From the NCBI RefSeq assembly GCF_032854445.1, contig NC_088301.1:12396281-12460280 (forward strand): 64,000 bases of DNA. Direction: 5' to 3'. The position numbers and the translations under genes are program-made. The DNA is from Liolophura sinensis (Eukaryota > Mollusca > Polyplacophora > Chitonida > Chitonidae). The notes under the pieces are model-generated. The model searched no databases and was not told the origin of the DNA. It saw nothing but the letters and a program-made list of their open reading frames with translations. Below, in pieces: positions 22,701 through 33,093 of the stretch (position 1 is its first letter; the number at the start of each line of letters is the position of its first letter).

Positions 22701-24269
22701 CTTTATTTGCTATGGAAGTATAGTTTTACATACATGTACAGTAGTTGTAAAATGGCAGCACCCAAGGGCATGTTACTAGTACAGATGCTGATGGTAAATC
22801 TGCCCAACATTGTACTCTGCTTTGATAATATTCTCTTGCCATTAGAAGCATTTCCAACATGCAAACATGTACAGTGTATTTTAATACCCTGAGTCTCTCA
22901 TATATTTAATTAGCTAACATGACAAACTGAAAATCCAGGTTTAAACTAGCATTACTGGATTGGCACGTAGAGCTAAGTGGAAACAGTTTCACATTGTAGT
23001 TGCAAACAGTCATGAAAGCTGTCTAAGATTCATCACATGCTGTGTGTGTCAATGTCTTACGTTTATAACAGGTTGAATAGTCAAGTATTTAAGGTTATTG
23101 TGTGTGCATGACTTACTGGATATTGCTAGTGCTCAATAAGTACTAATTAGCCTGGATGGCATGAATTCATGCCTTAGAATTCATGCCTTAGAATTCATTA
23201 ATTTATATGATTGGTGTTTTAAATCATTAACTTTCAGATGAATGTTCATTGTGCCTTTCACATGAATGCTCATCGACTTTCAGATTAATGTCCATTGTTT
23301 CTCTCAGTTGAATATTCATTGTAATTTCAGATTAATGTTCTTTATGCCTTTCAGATGAAATGTTCATCGACTTTTAGATTAATGTCCATTGAGCATTTCA
23401 AATGAATATTTGTTGTGCTTTCAGATGAATGTTTATTGTACTTTCAGATGAATGTTCATTGTACTTTCAGATTAATGTTCATTGTGCCTTTCAGATGAAC
23501 ATTCATGGTGTCTTTCACATGAATGTTCATTGTACTTTCAGATTAATGTTCACTGTGCATTTCAAGTGAATCTTTATTGTGCTTTCAGATGAATGTTTAT
23601 CATACTTTCGGATGTATGTTCATTGTACTTTCAGATTAATGTTCATTGTGCCTTTCATCAGATGAACATTCATGGTGTCTTTCACATGAATGTTCATTGT
23701 ACTTTCAGATGAATGTTCAATGTACTTTTGATTAATGTTCATTATACTTTCAGATTAATGTCCATTGTGCCTTTCAGATGAATGTTCATTGTGCATGTAC
23801 TTTCAGATGAATGGAATTCCCTTTCACCTCTACTTAAGCCAGAGTTCTGGCTGCTGTGACAGTGTGTCAAGGTGATCTGTATGTCATAAAAAACAGTCTG
23901 CAAAAATACAGCCCTTTCAGGGACCAATGGACACTGGTGACAGTTGACCTTCCGTTTAACCTTGGTTATCACAGTGCTGTATCCCTCGGGAGTACAGTCT
24001 TCATGAAATGTCAGTATGATGGACGTCTGGTGAGACTGGAGACAGACAGCAGCCCATTGTCAGCTGAAACAGTGGCAGAGTTTTTGGGGACACCAAATGG
24101 ACAGCTGGTTCTACACAGAGGAAGGCTTTATTGTGTGGGAGGTACAGACTGTACAACATTCCAGTACTATGACGTGAAAAAACAAAAAATAGAGACAGTA
24201 GGAAAACTGAATTTGCCTCTTTGCGGATTTAGTACTGTACTTCAGCCATTCTATCCATTTCCATTATGA
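18938..24269 (+). CDS. BTB-BACK-kelch protein gene (KLHL/KBTBD type), three coding exons
   Basis: Coding exons are 18938-19717, 21614-21887 and 23845-24269, about 492 residues. Residues 16-124 form a BTB domain (DFVIELEKNNIPCHKSILRK, SYFEALFSSQMKE, MKFAYTG) and 129-240 a BACK domain. Kelch blades follow with LYVIGG, IYLIGG, LYVIKN and LYCVGG. Family knowledge: such proteins bind CUL3 through BTB-BACK and present substrates through the kelch propeller for ubiquitination. The exact KLHL/KBTBD member cannot be named. The third exon is odd: the acceptor that best restores the kelch repeat (23807) leads to a frameshift near 23842, while an acceptor at 23844 keeps the frame but drops 12 residues. 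The gene may be functional, a recent pseudogene, or affected by a one-base assembly error. Confidence 0.82.
20217..20430 (+). repeat. tRNA-derived SINE family A
   Basis: It contains gttagcgcggcgcattgacc, tgtcagcaacctgcagat, cctcccaccataatgctggc and ttcttgagtatggcataaaa, then AAATA repeats. Confidence 0.85.
21155..21378 (-). repeat. SINE family B copy
   Basis: It starts with the reversed tail ccgtacttaacaatttttca and contains gccgccaaagtgctgctgcc. It ends with a tRNA-head remnant tatactctaaccattaggcc. Confidence 0.72.
21614..21887 (+). CDS. Kelch-gene exon 2: first kelch repeats
   Basis: LYVIGG, DIWKYSSFSSTWS, RRHHGICTLGGEIYLIGG and VEKYNPQT show nearly two kelch repeats. The donor CAAACAG|GTATGG leaves phase 1. 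The acceptor is placed at GAAGTGAG|ACC because it is the one that keeps phase 0; it is a weak site, so the start could be a few bases off. Confidence 0.78.
22012..22190 (-). repeat. SINE family A, diverged
   Basis: It contains gattggtgtcttctgtcgta, ccagcattatggtgggagg and gcccggggaaacccacaacc. It is in kelch-gene intron 2. Confidence 0.75.
23231..23806 (+). repeat. 23-bp minisatellite of splice-acceptor-like units ending at the kelch exon 3 acceptor
   Basis: There are about 24 units of ctttcagatgaatgttcattgta and variants. Seventeen units keep a pyrimidine-AG. The unit start, CTTTCAG|ATGAATG, is the same sequence as the acceptor and first bases of exon 3 (23801-23813). A three-unit block is itself duplicated (about 23455-23540 and 23625-23710). 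Confidence 0.92.
23845..24269 (+). CDS. Kelch-gene exon 3: remaining kelch repeats and stop
   Basis: In frame from TTCTGG (completing Val with the G of exon 2): LAAVTVCQGDLYVI, QKYSPFRDQWTLV, GYHSAVSLGSTVFM, GRLYCVGGTDC, stop at 24267-24269. Just upstream, 23807-23841 encodes Glu-Trp-Asn-Ser-Leu-Ser-Pro-Leu-Leu-Lys-Pro in a frame matching exon 2, exactly the segment missing from the repeat, but it is out of frame with the rest by one base. Confidence 0.75.
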
Positions 24270-24825
24270 TGATACATACGTGTAAATACTGTATGATTGT
24301 GAAATTGCATATAGAAAGATTAACTCTTCTTGTTAAAAGTTTTGTTTTGTTTGGTTTTTTATCCTTTTCCCTTAAATTCAGTAACAGTAGAGGTCACAAA
24401 TGAATCTTACATAGGGGAAATAATGCACAATTCCAACCTTTCTAATGAATAAGTTAAAATGAACATACACTTATCAAGTTTCAAGTGTGTCTGTGGAGAT
24501 TTGGCACAAGTATAAAGTTTGACAACCAACAAGAACGCCTTTAGTCATGACATTTGTGGTATTTGATGTTTAATAGGAGAGTACATGTATTTAATATATT
24601 TGGAACAAATCACGTGTGGCAGTGAGGCAGAAGGGAATGATTAAATGAATGCTTAACCATTTGATTCTTCGGCTTTTATTTTGTGTAGATAACAAATGTG
24701 AGCTATCCAAACAGCAAAGTAACTTGTCGTATACATGTAGAAAATGGGGAAGGAGTGCATGCGCAGCCGCTGTGTGGGTGCAAAATGGTTGTACAATTAT
24801 GTAATGCAGTTTGATAAAATTATTT

Positions 24826-25050
24826 GATTTGATTGGTGTTTTACGCCGGAATCAAGAATATTTCACTTATACAATATCATCCAGAGTTATGGTGGAGTGA
24901 AGCCAGGCAAAACCAATGGGAACCCATGACCAAGTGCAGGTTGCCACGTATGGCCGGAGAGGAAGACAGCATGAGCTGGACTTTAACTCACAGGGACCGC
25001 ATTGGTGAGAGCCTCTTGGGTTATTGCGCCGTACTGGCAAGCTAACCACC
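24826..25050 (-). repeat. SINE family A, near full length
   Basis: It contains gattggtgttttacgccgga, gagttatggtgg, gtatggccggagaggaagac and the tRNA-head gtactggcaagctaacc. Confidence 0.85.
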
Positions 25051-26164
25051 TAATAAAAGTATAATCAGACAAATATTTTCATAGAGGTCCTGTATACCTG
25101 TAGAAAATTTAGATATATTTTTATGAGCTTTGGATTAATCCATTTGTGAGCAGGTGAATTGTGGCAGAACGGTTAGCATGATTGCCTTTAATGGTTATGT
25201 CATCAAAGACATGCGTTTTATTCCACTGTTAAACAGGGATTTTCCAGTTCCTCTGCTTCAATTTTTCTTGGCCCTCTCATGGCAAAGATTTATCATAGAC
25301 TCTTGTGTAGTAATGCATGAAGCTCGCTGAAGACAGCTCAAGAGATCTAGTACAACGTGTGTTCTGTTATGGCGAAAGGCAAGTGATCTCCCACTAACTT
25401 CGTGCAAGACCATGTAAACTGCCACTTGAAACTATTTCTTATGAGTTTGAAAAACATACAGCCTTATATTCTAAAAACTAATCTATTTAATAAATGAGTG
25501 AACAGAATAGAGTATCATGTGTTCTGCTAGAATGACAAAACAAACCTGCCGTATATAACAGAACTGGTTGTACATGTAGTAATAACAAAATCTTGCCTGC
25601 CTCAGAAATCGTAGTTTTCTGCCAGTTTAACAGACTTTGGGTTGCAAATGGACTAAGTCACACTGAATAAAGTTTCAAATAATGTGTGATATTTCAACCC
25701 GCTAGTGAGAATGGGCATAGGAGCATGTATAATATACTCTGGTATATCTTAAGGATTGTGGAGTTGCCTTCGAGGCCTATGATGTAATGGGGTTCTGTAC
25801 CAACGCTTGTTACAGTAACCTTAAAAACCCTTAGTAGTTCTGTGGTACTTTCAACTTTAACCAACGAATAATCTGGGTGGATTCCAGAAAACCAGTTCTG
25901 ATATAAGCGAAAATGTAAAATTTGATTCAAAGGCTTGGCATACGTTTTTGGACCCAATGAGCTAAAACTGGAAACAAGCAATAAATGTACAAAAATTTTG
26001 GCCTTGCACACCATTGTGGTTTTAAATTTTGACTTTTAACATTAGGCAGTGCATACAAGTATCACACAAAGTATACCCAACAATGTGTGAATGACATATA
26101 CCTCTTTATTTTTATGCCGGAGGTTTGTTATATCACCTTAGTATTGCTAAAGAATGTATCAGTC

Positions 26165-26335
26165 AGGTTCCTCTCCGGTCGTACAGGTCTGGGGAGAACT
26201 GCCTGCAATCTTCAAATGGCCGTGGGATTAGCCGGGATACTGTCCAATTTCCTCACACCATAATGCTGGTCGCCGTTGTATATTAGTGAAATGTACTTGA
26301 GTACGGGGTAAAATACCAATGAAATAAATGAACTC
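26165..26335 (+). repeat. SINE family A, 5'-truncated
   Basis: It contains ctccggtcgtac, cctcacaccataatgctggt and gtacttgagtacggggtaaa, with an AAATAA tail. Confidence 0.75.
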
Positions 26336-26402
26336 AATCATGATTGAATTACATCTGATATTAAGATAGACGTCTCTCGCCGGCGTTATCGGAATATGGA
26401 AT

Positions 26403-26406
<4 letters not shown>

Positions 26407-26456
<50 letters not shown>
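26407..26456. repeat. (TA)n microsatellite
   Basis: About 25 perfect TA dinucleotides. Confidence 0.97.
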
Positions 26457-26459
<3 letters not shown>

Positions 26460-28338
26460 TTGCGTTTTCTATCCTTTTACGTCTGTATAAAGAGTATATG
26501 TGGGATTTATGGGTATAAACAACAGCCCTGAGGAAACCACAACAGTTTAGTGAACCTTTAGTAACTGCGTGTTCTCGACTGGAAAATTCGTTGTCATTTT
26601 TCGGATGTGAGTTGTCTTTAGATTATGTAGTGCCGTGACGGTTCATCAGCATATCAGAAAGAAAGGCACGTTATTGTATTGGATCAACATCTGTGTATCA
26701 TAGAGAATTTATTTCCTCTCCTGTGCCTTTCCTGTAATGCACGTCTTAAACACAAATAATGAAAGAAAACTGTATTAATTCTGAGTGTAAAATTTCACCT
26801 GGGTAATTTTTATTCCATGTGATTTAGAATATCTGAAGATGAAGAATAACATACAGTGAGAGCTATTTATATACAGGAATGACTCATGCATAAAGTAATT
26901 AAGGATGATGTACAACTAAATAAACACATATCGAAAGAAATACAGCCGATTTGCTGTCGTGAAAGCTGACGCATGAAATGGGCCGGACCTTCCCTGTGCC
27001 ATATAGGAAAATCGAGTAGAGTCGGTCCATCTATTCACAAAAGCACACAGCTATCATAAGCACACAGCAGCTGACACAATATTTGGGAGAACCTGGATAT
27101 GCATGATAATCTCTACACACCTTATGGCTCCGAGTTGTACACATTTCATCTTTATTGCTCAGTATTTGGAATTACAACACAGAACACAAATTTTAGTGGT
27201 GAAAATGTGATGACATCTCTACGGATTTCGAAAGTTCGAGTCAGAAACTGTATCTAAATGTCAACCGTGGAGTTGAGGATGAATAAATAAATGTCAACCG
27301 ACAATACCTTAGGATGTATGTACGCATGCAGGTTTTGTTCTGGCTATACATGTTTAGCACGAGTAATGCATGCTCATTGTTAAGTCACCAATCAGCGATC
27401 CGTCTGTTGTATTGCCCCACCCGTCCTTCGGTCGACCGGTGGGGCAATATTTGATAACCTATACCTATCTTTTGAAATGGGCCTCCTATTTCATTAAGCT
27501 ATCCAATTCATTTAACACGGGGCCTGAGTACAAGACGGCACGAAATCAAAACGGAGGGTGCTATTGCACTTGTTTTTTGGTGAGCCCATTGACCGAATGG
27601 CCATACCAAAAATCACAAGCGAATTGCCAATAGGTGGTTGGAATATATACCTACTCTGACATCACTTGTTTTTTCCCCAAGATTTGTTTTTGTCATTTCT
27701 GAAGCCACGCACATACATCTACTTTGTGGCATTCTAAAAGATGGCGCTTTCAAATCAGACCTGTTTATTAGGATGTGCCATTTTCGATGTACACATGTTT
27801 TTTCTGATGAAAAATGAAGGCTTTATGGACATACAAATGTATATGAATACGGAAGCCCATGCATTGGTGTAATGCTACCATATGTTATGTGGACGTTCCA
27901 ACTTCTTTCATCTCGAAATATTCACTTTCCTGTGTTTAAATTTCTACTTTTTTTCCGGAGAAATCCTTCACTTTATCTGTATCCTCGTTAAAGTATTGTT
28001 CCGAAAAATTAAGTGCAACAACCAAGAAATCGGTGTTAGAATTTTAATACTTGAATGGTGCACGCCTACTCACTGATATGGTAACGCCATATTCCTACGG
28101 CAGAAAAGGACCATTTGGATAGCACAACCCCAGATAAAGATGAAAAAAAAAAACGTTGTCATTAACGAATACAGTAAATACAGAGTAATACAGACCTATC
28201 GCAATTCCGAAATAAGAATGTCGAAATTTTTAAAGAAGTGAAAATTATAAGAAAAATGTCAAAGTTTCGACTTTCTTCCCCATATTTTTTTCACAGTGAC
28301 ACCAATAGGCTTCCGTAGATACATGTATCAACTTGCAC

Positions 28339-28756
28339 TCACAACAACGGAACCGCTCTGCTAGCGTTCAAAAAGGCAGATTTGATCAGCCATTGTTTTG
28401 TTGCAGCACTTCGGGACTTCAATTCGGAGCTTGGGCACACAAATCCAGGGAGCACGTGTTCTTCAGTTCCTGTTGTCGTTTTCTCTTTGGTCCACTTGGC
28501 GCTTTTGGGTTCGTCTGTTACACTATTTGCTGGCTCAGACATGCCCTCTTCGCCTCCCATTGGATCGCTAGAAACGGTGACGTCATCTACCCAGCAGTGC
28601 GGGCCGGGAAGGGGTATCTTCAGCATAAGGTCCTCTGGTGACGCTTTCTGACCCCTCAAACTGCCTCTTCGACTATTCATTCCCCCGGCTTTATCTTTCG
28701 TCTTCCCCCGAGTTGCACTGGTCGGTCTTAGATTTTGCGAACTGGGACTAGAAGAC
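28339..28756 (-). CDS. Orphan gene exon B (C-terminal 139 codons, stop)
   Basis: It begins SSSPSSQNLRPTSATRGKTK and includes MLKIPLPGPHCWVDDVTV, the most ordered part. It continues the style of exon A and matches its splice phase. It is assigned with less certainty because an intermediate exon could exist. Confidence 0.58.
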
Positions 28757-30938
28757 CTATATCGAGAAATGGTTGTATGAGATTTCATAATATATGTAGT
28801 TTACCACTGTAAGGCAGTGTGCAAGACATTACACAATTGGTGCTTTACTGGAATGTGGTAAACATGTGAGATCCATACCGTTCCAGTTTAACAGTAAATT
28901 ACCACCGATCCTATAACGACAGGCAAAGTATTCTGCATTCCAAGCACACAAGAAATTATTCTGTCACGAATCTACCATCTTTGGTGTGCCATATAGTCAT
29001 ATAGTGTAGTACAGTTGTCTCACTGTCGAAGAATATCCTGTTTATAACTATTTATAATGACGTTAAAGTGCTACTTCAGTCGCGCCAGGTTGAAATATTA
29101 AAGTGATATGAAGAATACCCTATGGGAGGTAGCTAGCACCACGGTTCAAAACAATTTACGCTGAATAACGCTAATAAACACCTATCAGTGAAGAGTCCTC
29201 AGAAACAATATCTTCCACAGTTTCCATAAAATTTTCCTGATGTGACGTAGTACTATTCCTTACGTGACGATGAATCAGGCTGATATGACGTCGCGTAGGG
29301 CAGTTATGCTGGAATGACGTCATGCGCGTTTGAAAGGACGACGTCATTGTTGCTATAACGTCAAGGGTGATGGGTGACCTCAAGTGCTATTGCATGACGT
29401 CACACCAGGGAAAAGTGGAAACGGCAGAAAACTTGTGTTTCTGTATTATCCTTCCGAACTAACAACAACAGCCTTAATACAATGCATTTTTTTCTACAAT
29501 TTAAGAAAGCATTTCTGACTATCTCGATCCTTATCATTTAACCTTGCCTTTAAGACATATATGTTTTAACACTAAAATAACTCTTTAAGGCAACAGAGTC
29601 TCAACCGCATTGATTTTACTAAGCGACTACCGCACAAGGCTCCTTGAGGAACCGTAATCTTTGAATAACCTCATGTTTTCTTAAAGTGTATTCAACAGCC
29701 TGCACGCCTGTGGCATTGCACGTGTTGCAAAACAGGTATTAGTAATTAGTAATAATATAACGTTGATATCATAAAAGCATACGTATGTGCTCATTGATTT
29801 AACGACGTTATCATTAACATATACATGTAGTTGTGCCACCATCCTCGCAGACCGTGTGATTACCAGATAATCGACGAAAAGGGAGACAAATGAACACTAG
29901 CCTGTTAACAGAATGCCAAACCATACAGATTCATGTCACAACGTACCTGGCCCCATCGGACTTCCCCAATTTAACACCGTCCCTGGCGCCTGCTGGGGAC
30001 TTTTTGCGAGTTTTCAGGCTTCCTCTGCTACCGGCCGACCCAGGTTTAGGCGAGATCACTCCCTTTTCCATGGATCCCCGGGAACTTGGTCTCCTGTCGG
30101 ACAGTTTATTCTCGGGTATTATTTCCAAGCTCATGTCACTATCGCTATCAGGGCTGTCGATTTGCACCAGTATTGGTATGGACGGCTTCCGGTACCAACA
30201 TCTTGGAGGGCTGTGTTCAGTATTTTGTATAGTGTTGTCAGGTTCGTCAGTTTTCTCCACAACTGGTTTTGCATACTCACTGACAACGGAATCGTTCTCT
30301 GCAATCAGAAGCACGTGATCGTAGCAACCGTAATGGTCAGTTGAGGTCAGTTGGCGTGGTGATTCGTTGTTTGCGGTGATCACACGAAGGGGGTACTGTG
30401 GTGAGTCCACCGTCTTGCGAAGGTTCAAGAAACGCTTTGACCTGTCGAAGCTGTACTCATTGACTGGTACGGAGGAAGGTCTGGTTCTGATAGAGTTCAA
30501 AACCATGACTTTTTTGTTGTAAATAAGACTACCATGGGAGGACGGACCTGTGCCATTTCGGTGACTGTGCTGAGATCCCTGGCGAGTAGGCACCACCACC
30601 CTTCCAGTGCTGTAACCTCCACAAGTCGCTGGGCGCCGTGAGGTTGTCGTGCCCGATGCATGGGTTGGCCTGGTGGCCGCTTTGGACACGGCGTATTCGA
30701 ACAAACATTTACCGTATTGTCGCAGATCCTTACTGTCGCCACCGGCCATTGTAGCATCAGCTTTGGCTTGGCTGTACTCAGCTTGTTTCTGGCGGATGAA
30801 TCTTCTTACTTGGGTGATGTCCATGTCCATCGGAAACATTTCTGGTGTCCTCACTGGTGCTGACTTTGCCCGGGGTACACGACTGACCGGTCGGGACACG
30901 AATGGCGTCATGTTCTCTAATAGTTCTGTTCCTATCAT
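28339..30938 (-). CDS. Unrecognised two-exon gene, Ser/Arg/Pro-rich protein
   Basis: Exon A is 30938-29947 and exon B 28756-28339. The donor GGCCAG|GTACGT (phase 2) joins the acceptor CGATATAG|GTCTTC exactly in phase, giving about 469 residues. A second possible start (Met-Thr-Pro-Phe) lies 27 nt downstream of the first. I do not recognise a family. One predicted helix is visible (DITQVRRFIRQKQAEYSQAK then DLRQYGKCLFEYAVSKA); the rest is basic and low in complexity, with many SRP, RPSS and KSP patterns. This looks like a disordered cytoskeletal or nuclear protein, which is a guess. A splice acceptor (AATTCCAG) just before the start suggests an upstream non-coding exon. Confidence 0.6.
29243..29402. 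promoter_or_regulatory. Array of eight CRE/ATF-like sites spaced about 21 bp
   Basis: Perfect TGACGTCA occurs at 29315-29322 and 29395-29402. Near matches are at 29243 (TGACGTAG), 29265 (TGACG), 29286 (TGACGTCG), 29339 (CGACGTCA), 29356 (TAACGTCA) and 29375 (TGACCTCA). They lie in the intron of the orphan gene. CRE is the CREB/ATF binding site; activity here is unproven. Confidence 0.55.
29947..30938 (-). CDS. Orphan gene exon A (N-terminal 330 codons)
   Basis: A long uninterrupted open frame carrying the helical segment ITQVRRFIRQKQAEYSQAKA, then Ser/Pro/Arg-rich sequence with SRPVSRVPRAKSAPVRTP and RRPSSRGSMEKG. At 992 nt the frame is longer than chance for this base composition. Confidence 0.68.
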
Positions 30939-32305
30939 GATATCGTGATCTGGAATTGTTATAGTACAATGATTCGTGGATACTGTTCGAGTTAATTCAT
31001 GAACTCAGGTTACCTCAAATACAAAGGTTTGGGATGACCCTTTACTCTATCCATTTTTAACAGCGTGTCTTACGCCGATCGAAGCACGGAACTACAATTA
31101 CGTCTCAATTTTATCGTGTTGCACCCAGTCGGAATAGTGTGGCGATACGGTTTCTGTGTGTACATGCCCAGATAGCCCACGAGGTCACATCTAGTCACCC
31201 TGCAAGCGAAACAGAGAATGTCAATCCGTTATACCGGATATACGTTCACACGGTTGTCCTGACTTGCCTATAGTATATTTTTCAGGCTTTGTTGTATAGC
31301 ACTACGTTCATACCTTGTAATCCATCTGTAATCCTTATATTTGACGTCATAATCCCCATGGATTAAAGGCGATAATCGTGGGGTATTAAAGTCGTAGAGT
31401 CAGCTTACTTCATTACCGCCATGCACTCATTCAGCCTGATGAGTACCTTGGCACGTCTTAGAACATGTATAGCAATTCCCGTTTACCCCACATGCCCACC
31501 CATGCAGATCATCGGCAATTGACCTCGTAAAGAAGCGATCAGCCGTTAAATTGAAGAAAACGGAGAATACCTGATATTATAAACGTTATTGTTAACACAC
31601 ACGGGTCAAACTGTAACCTTGGCAGGTTCAGCTCTGTTCACGTTAATGCTTACATACATACATTGTATGTATCAATAGGTCTATTTAAACTCGTCGTTGT
31701 TACTAAGGCTGTTCAATTTCCACGTATGTGTTTATTAATACATAGAAGCAAGACAAAACCTGAACCGACCACTGTTTGTTTAGAGTATCGTAAATTTCTG
31801 AGCACGTCATTTAATGGGTCAGCGAGAGACAATCCTTAGCAGTCATAAAACACGCTGGTATACTGGCAGAGTTTGCTACATGTATGTATAACATGAGTGG
31901 ACTCAAACCGCACATAGCATACATATAGAGTGACAAAGTCTATATTTACATCTAGGGGCAAAGGCAGGTATATCAAATATGGTCGTGCTACACGGCTGTG
32001 CATCGTATAAATTCTGATTCCAATTTATACACTTCATTTATATCCTTACACTTAATCCTGCTTTATGGGTGCATGAAGTGTAAGATACACATAGAGGTAT
32101 GCCTAAACACCAATCGAATCCATTGAGCACGTGCTGATTCAGATGGTTAAAGCACTAGCCCACTAAAACAAAATTTTTTGTGTGACTCAGTTTCGTGTAA
32201 TGACATCACCCTGTGGGACTATAAAATGTTTGCAAGAAATCTGATTTATGAAGTTTTGTGAAAGTGAAATCTTGTTTGATGCGACAACCAGACCCTTTGC
32301 CAATG

Positions 32306-32466
32306 AGTTCGCGTGTTCGAATCCAGTTCTCGCTGTTTCTTCAAGCAACTTGCGGATGGTCGCGGATTTCCCCTGGGCCCTGCCCTGTTTCTACCACCAT
32401 AATGCTGGCCGCCGTTACATAATTGAAATGTTCTTGAGTACGGCGTAAAACAACAATCGAATAAAT
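32306..32466 (+). repeat. SINE family A, left member of an inverted pair
   Basis: It contains gtgttcgaatccagttctcg (box B region), accataatgctggccgccgt and ttcttgagtacggcgtaaaa, ending in a T-run that joins the next copy. Confidence 0.85.
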
Positions 32467-32486
32467 TTTTTTTTTTTTTTTTTTTT

Positions 32487-32736
32487 GATTGGTGTTTTAC
32501 GCCGTACTCAAGAATATTTCACTTATACGACGGCGGCCAGCATTATGGTGGGTGGAAACCGGGCAGAGCCCGGGGGAAACCCACGACTATCCGCAGGTTG
32601 CTGACAGACCTTCTCACGTACGGCCGGAGAGGAAGCCAGCATGAGCTGGACTTGAACTCACAGCGACCGCATTGGTGAGAGACTCCTGGGTCTTACGCTG
32701 CGCTAGCGCTTTAACCGACTGAGCCACGGAGGCCCC
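32487..32736 (-). repeat. SINE family A, full-length right member of an inverted pair
   Basis: It runs from gattggtgttttacgccgta to the tRNA head (gctagcgctttaaccgactg and agccacggaggcccc). It is the best-preserved copy in the window and defines the family: tRNA-like head, central body, tail. Confidence 0.92.
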
Positions 32737-32765
32737 ACAATCAAATAAATAAATAAATAAATAAA

Positions 32766-32782
32766 TAAACTCGATGAACCAG

Positions 32783-32864
<82 letters not shown>

Positions 32865-32881
32865 CTGGTTCATCGAGTTTA
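32766..32881. repeat. 116-bp perfect palindrome with (TA)n core
   Basis: The outer arm AAACTCGATGAACCAGCAAA is matched exactly in inverted order at 32861-32880, and the interior is about 37 TA dinucleotides. The whole segment can form a cruciform. Confidence 0.95.
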
Positions 32882-33093
32882 CATTCGTCGCGCCCAAACA
32901 AATACATGCTGCAACATGCATTGACAAAGGATGCCACAGGTTCGAACCCAGCTCTCGCTTCATGAGCTGAGGCTTCAAATGAGGAGTTTTGTGAGGTCGA
33001 TTTGCGTTATTTACGTTATACTATATGCACTTCACGTTAGTTTATATTACATTTCTTTCACCATTTGTGCCACTGACTAAAATGGGGTAAATA

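Larger units (their letters stand above)
24270..28338. other. Intergenic region, repeats only
   Basis: It holds family A SINEs at 24826-25050 and 26165-26335, a (TA)25 microsatellite at 26407-26456 and an 11-bp inverted repeat ATTGCCCCACC at 27411-27448. A possible poly(A) signal ATTAAA for the kelch gene is at 24640. No coding gene is recognised. Confidence 0.6.
30939..33093. other. Intergenic region between orphan gene and Tc1 element
   Basis: No gene is seen. The region up to 32300 is unique AT-rich sequence and probably includes the orphan gene promoter. After that come an inverted SINE pair and the TA palindrome. Confidence 0.55.

Noticed and set aside
23231-23806. CRISPR-like array of regular repeats
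   Set aside because: The units are contiguous with no unique spacers, and the locus is a eukaryotic intron.
27411-27448. 11-bp inverted repeat ATTGCCCCACC with 16-nt loop
   Set aside because: A single short hairpin with no associated element or gene. It may be chance.
29171-29383. Possible middle exon of the orphan gene (VEDIVSEDSSLIG)
   Set aside because: Exons A and B already join in phase. This stretch has poor acceptors, breaks the frame to exon B and overlaps the CRE array.
32774-32965. Alternating Ile-Tyr reading frames on both strands
   Set aside because: They are translations of the TA microsatellite inside the palindrome.
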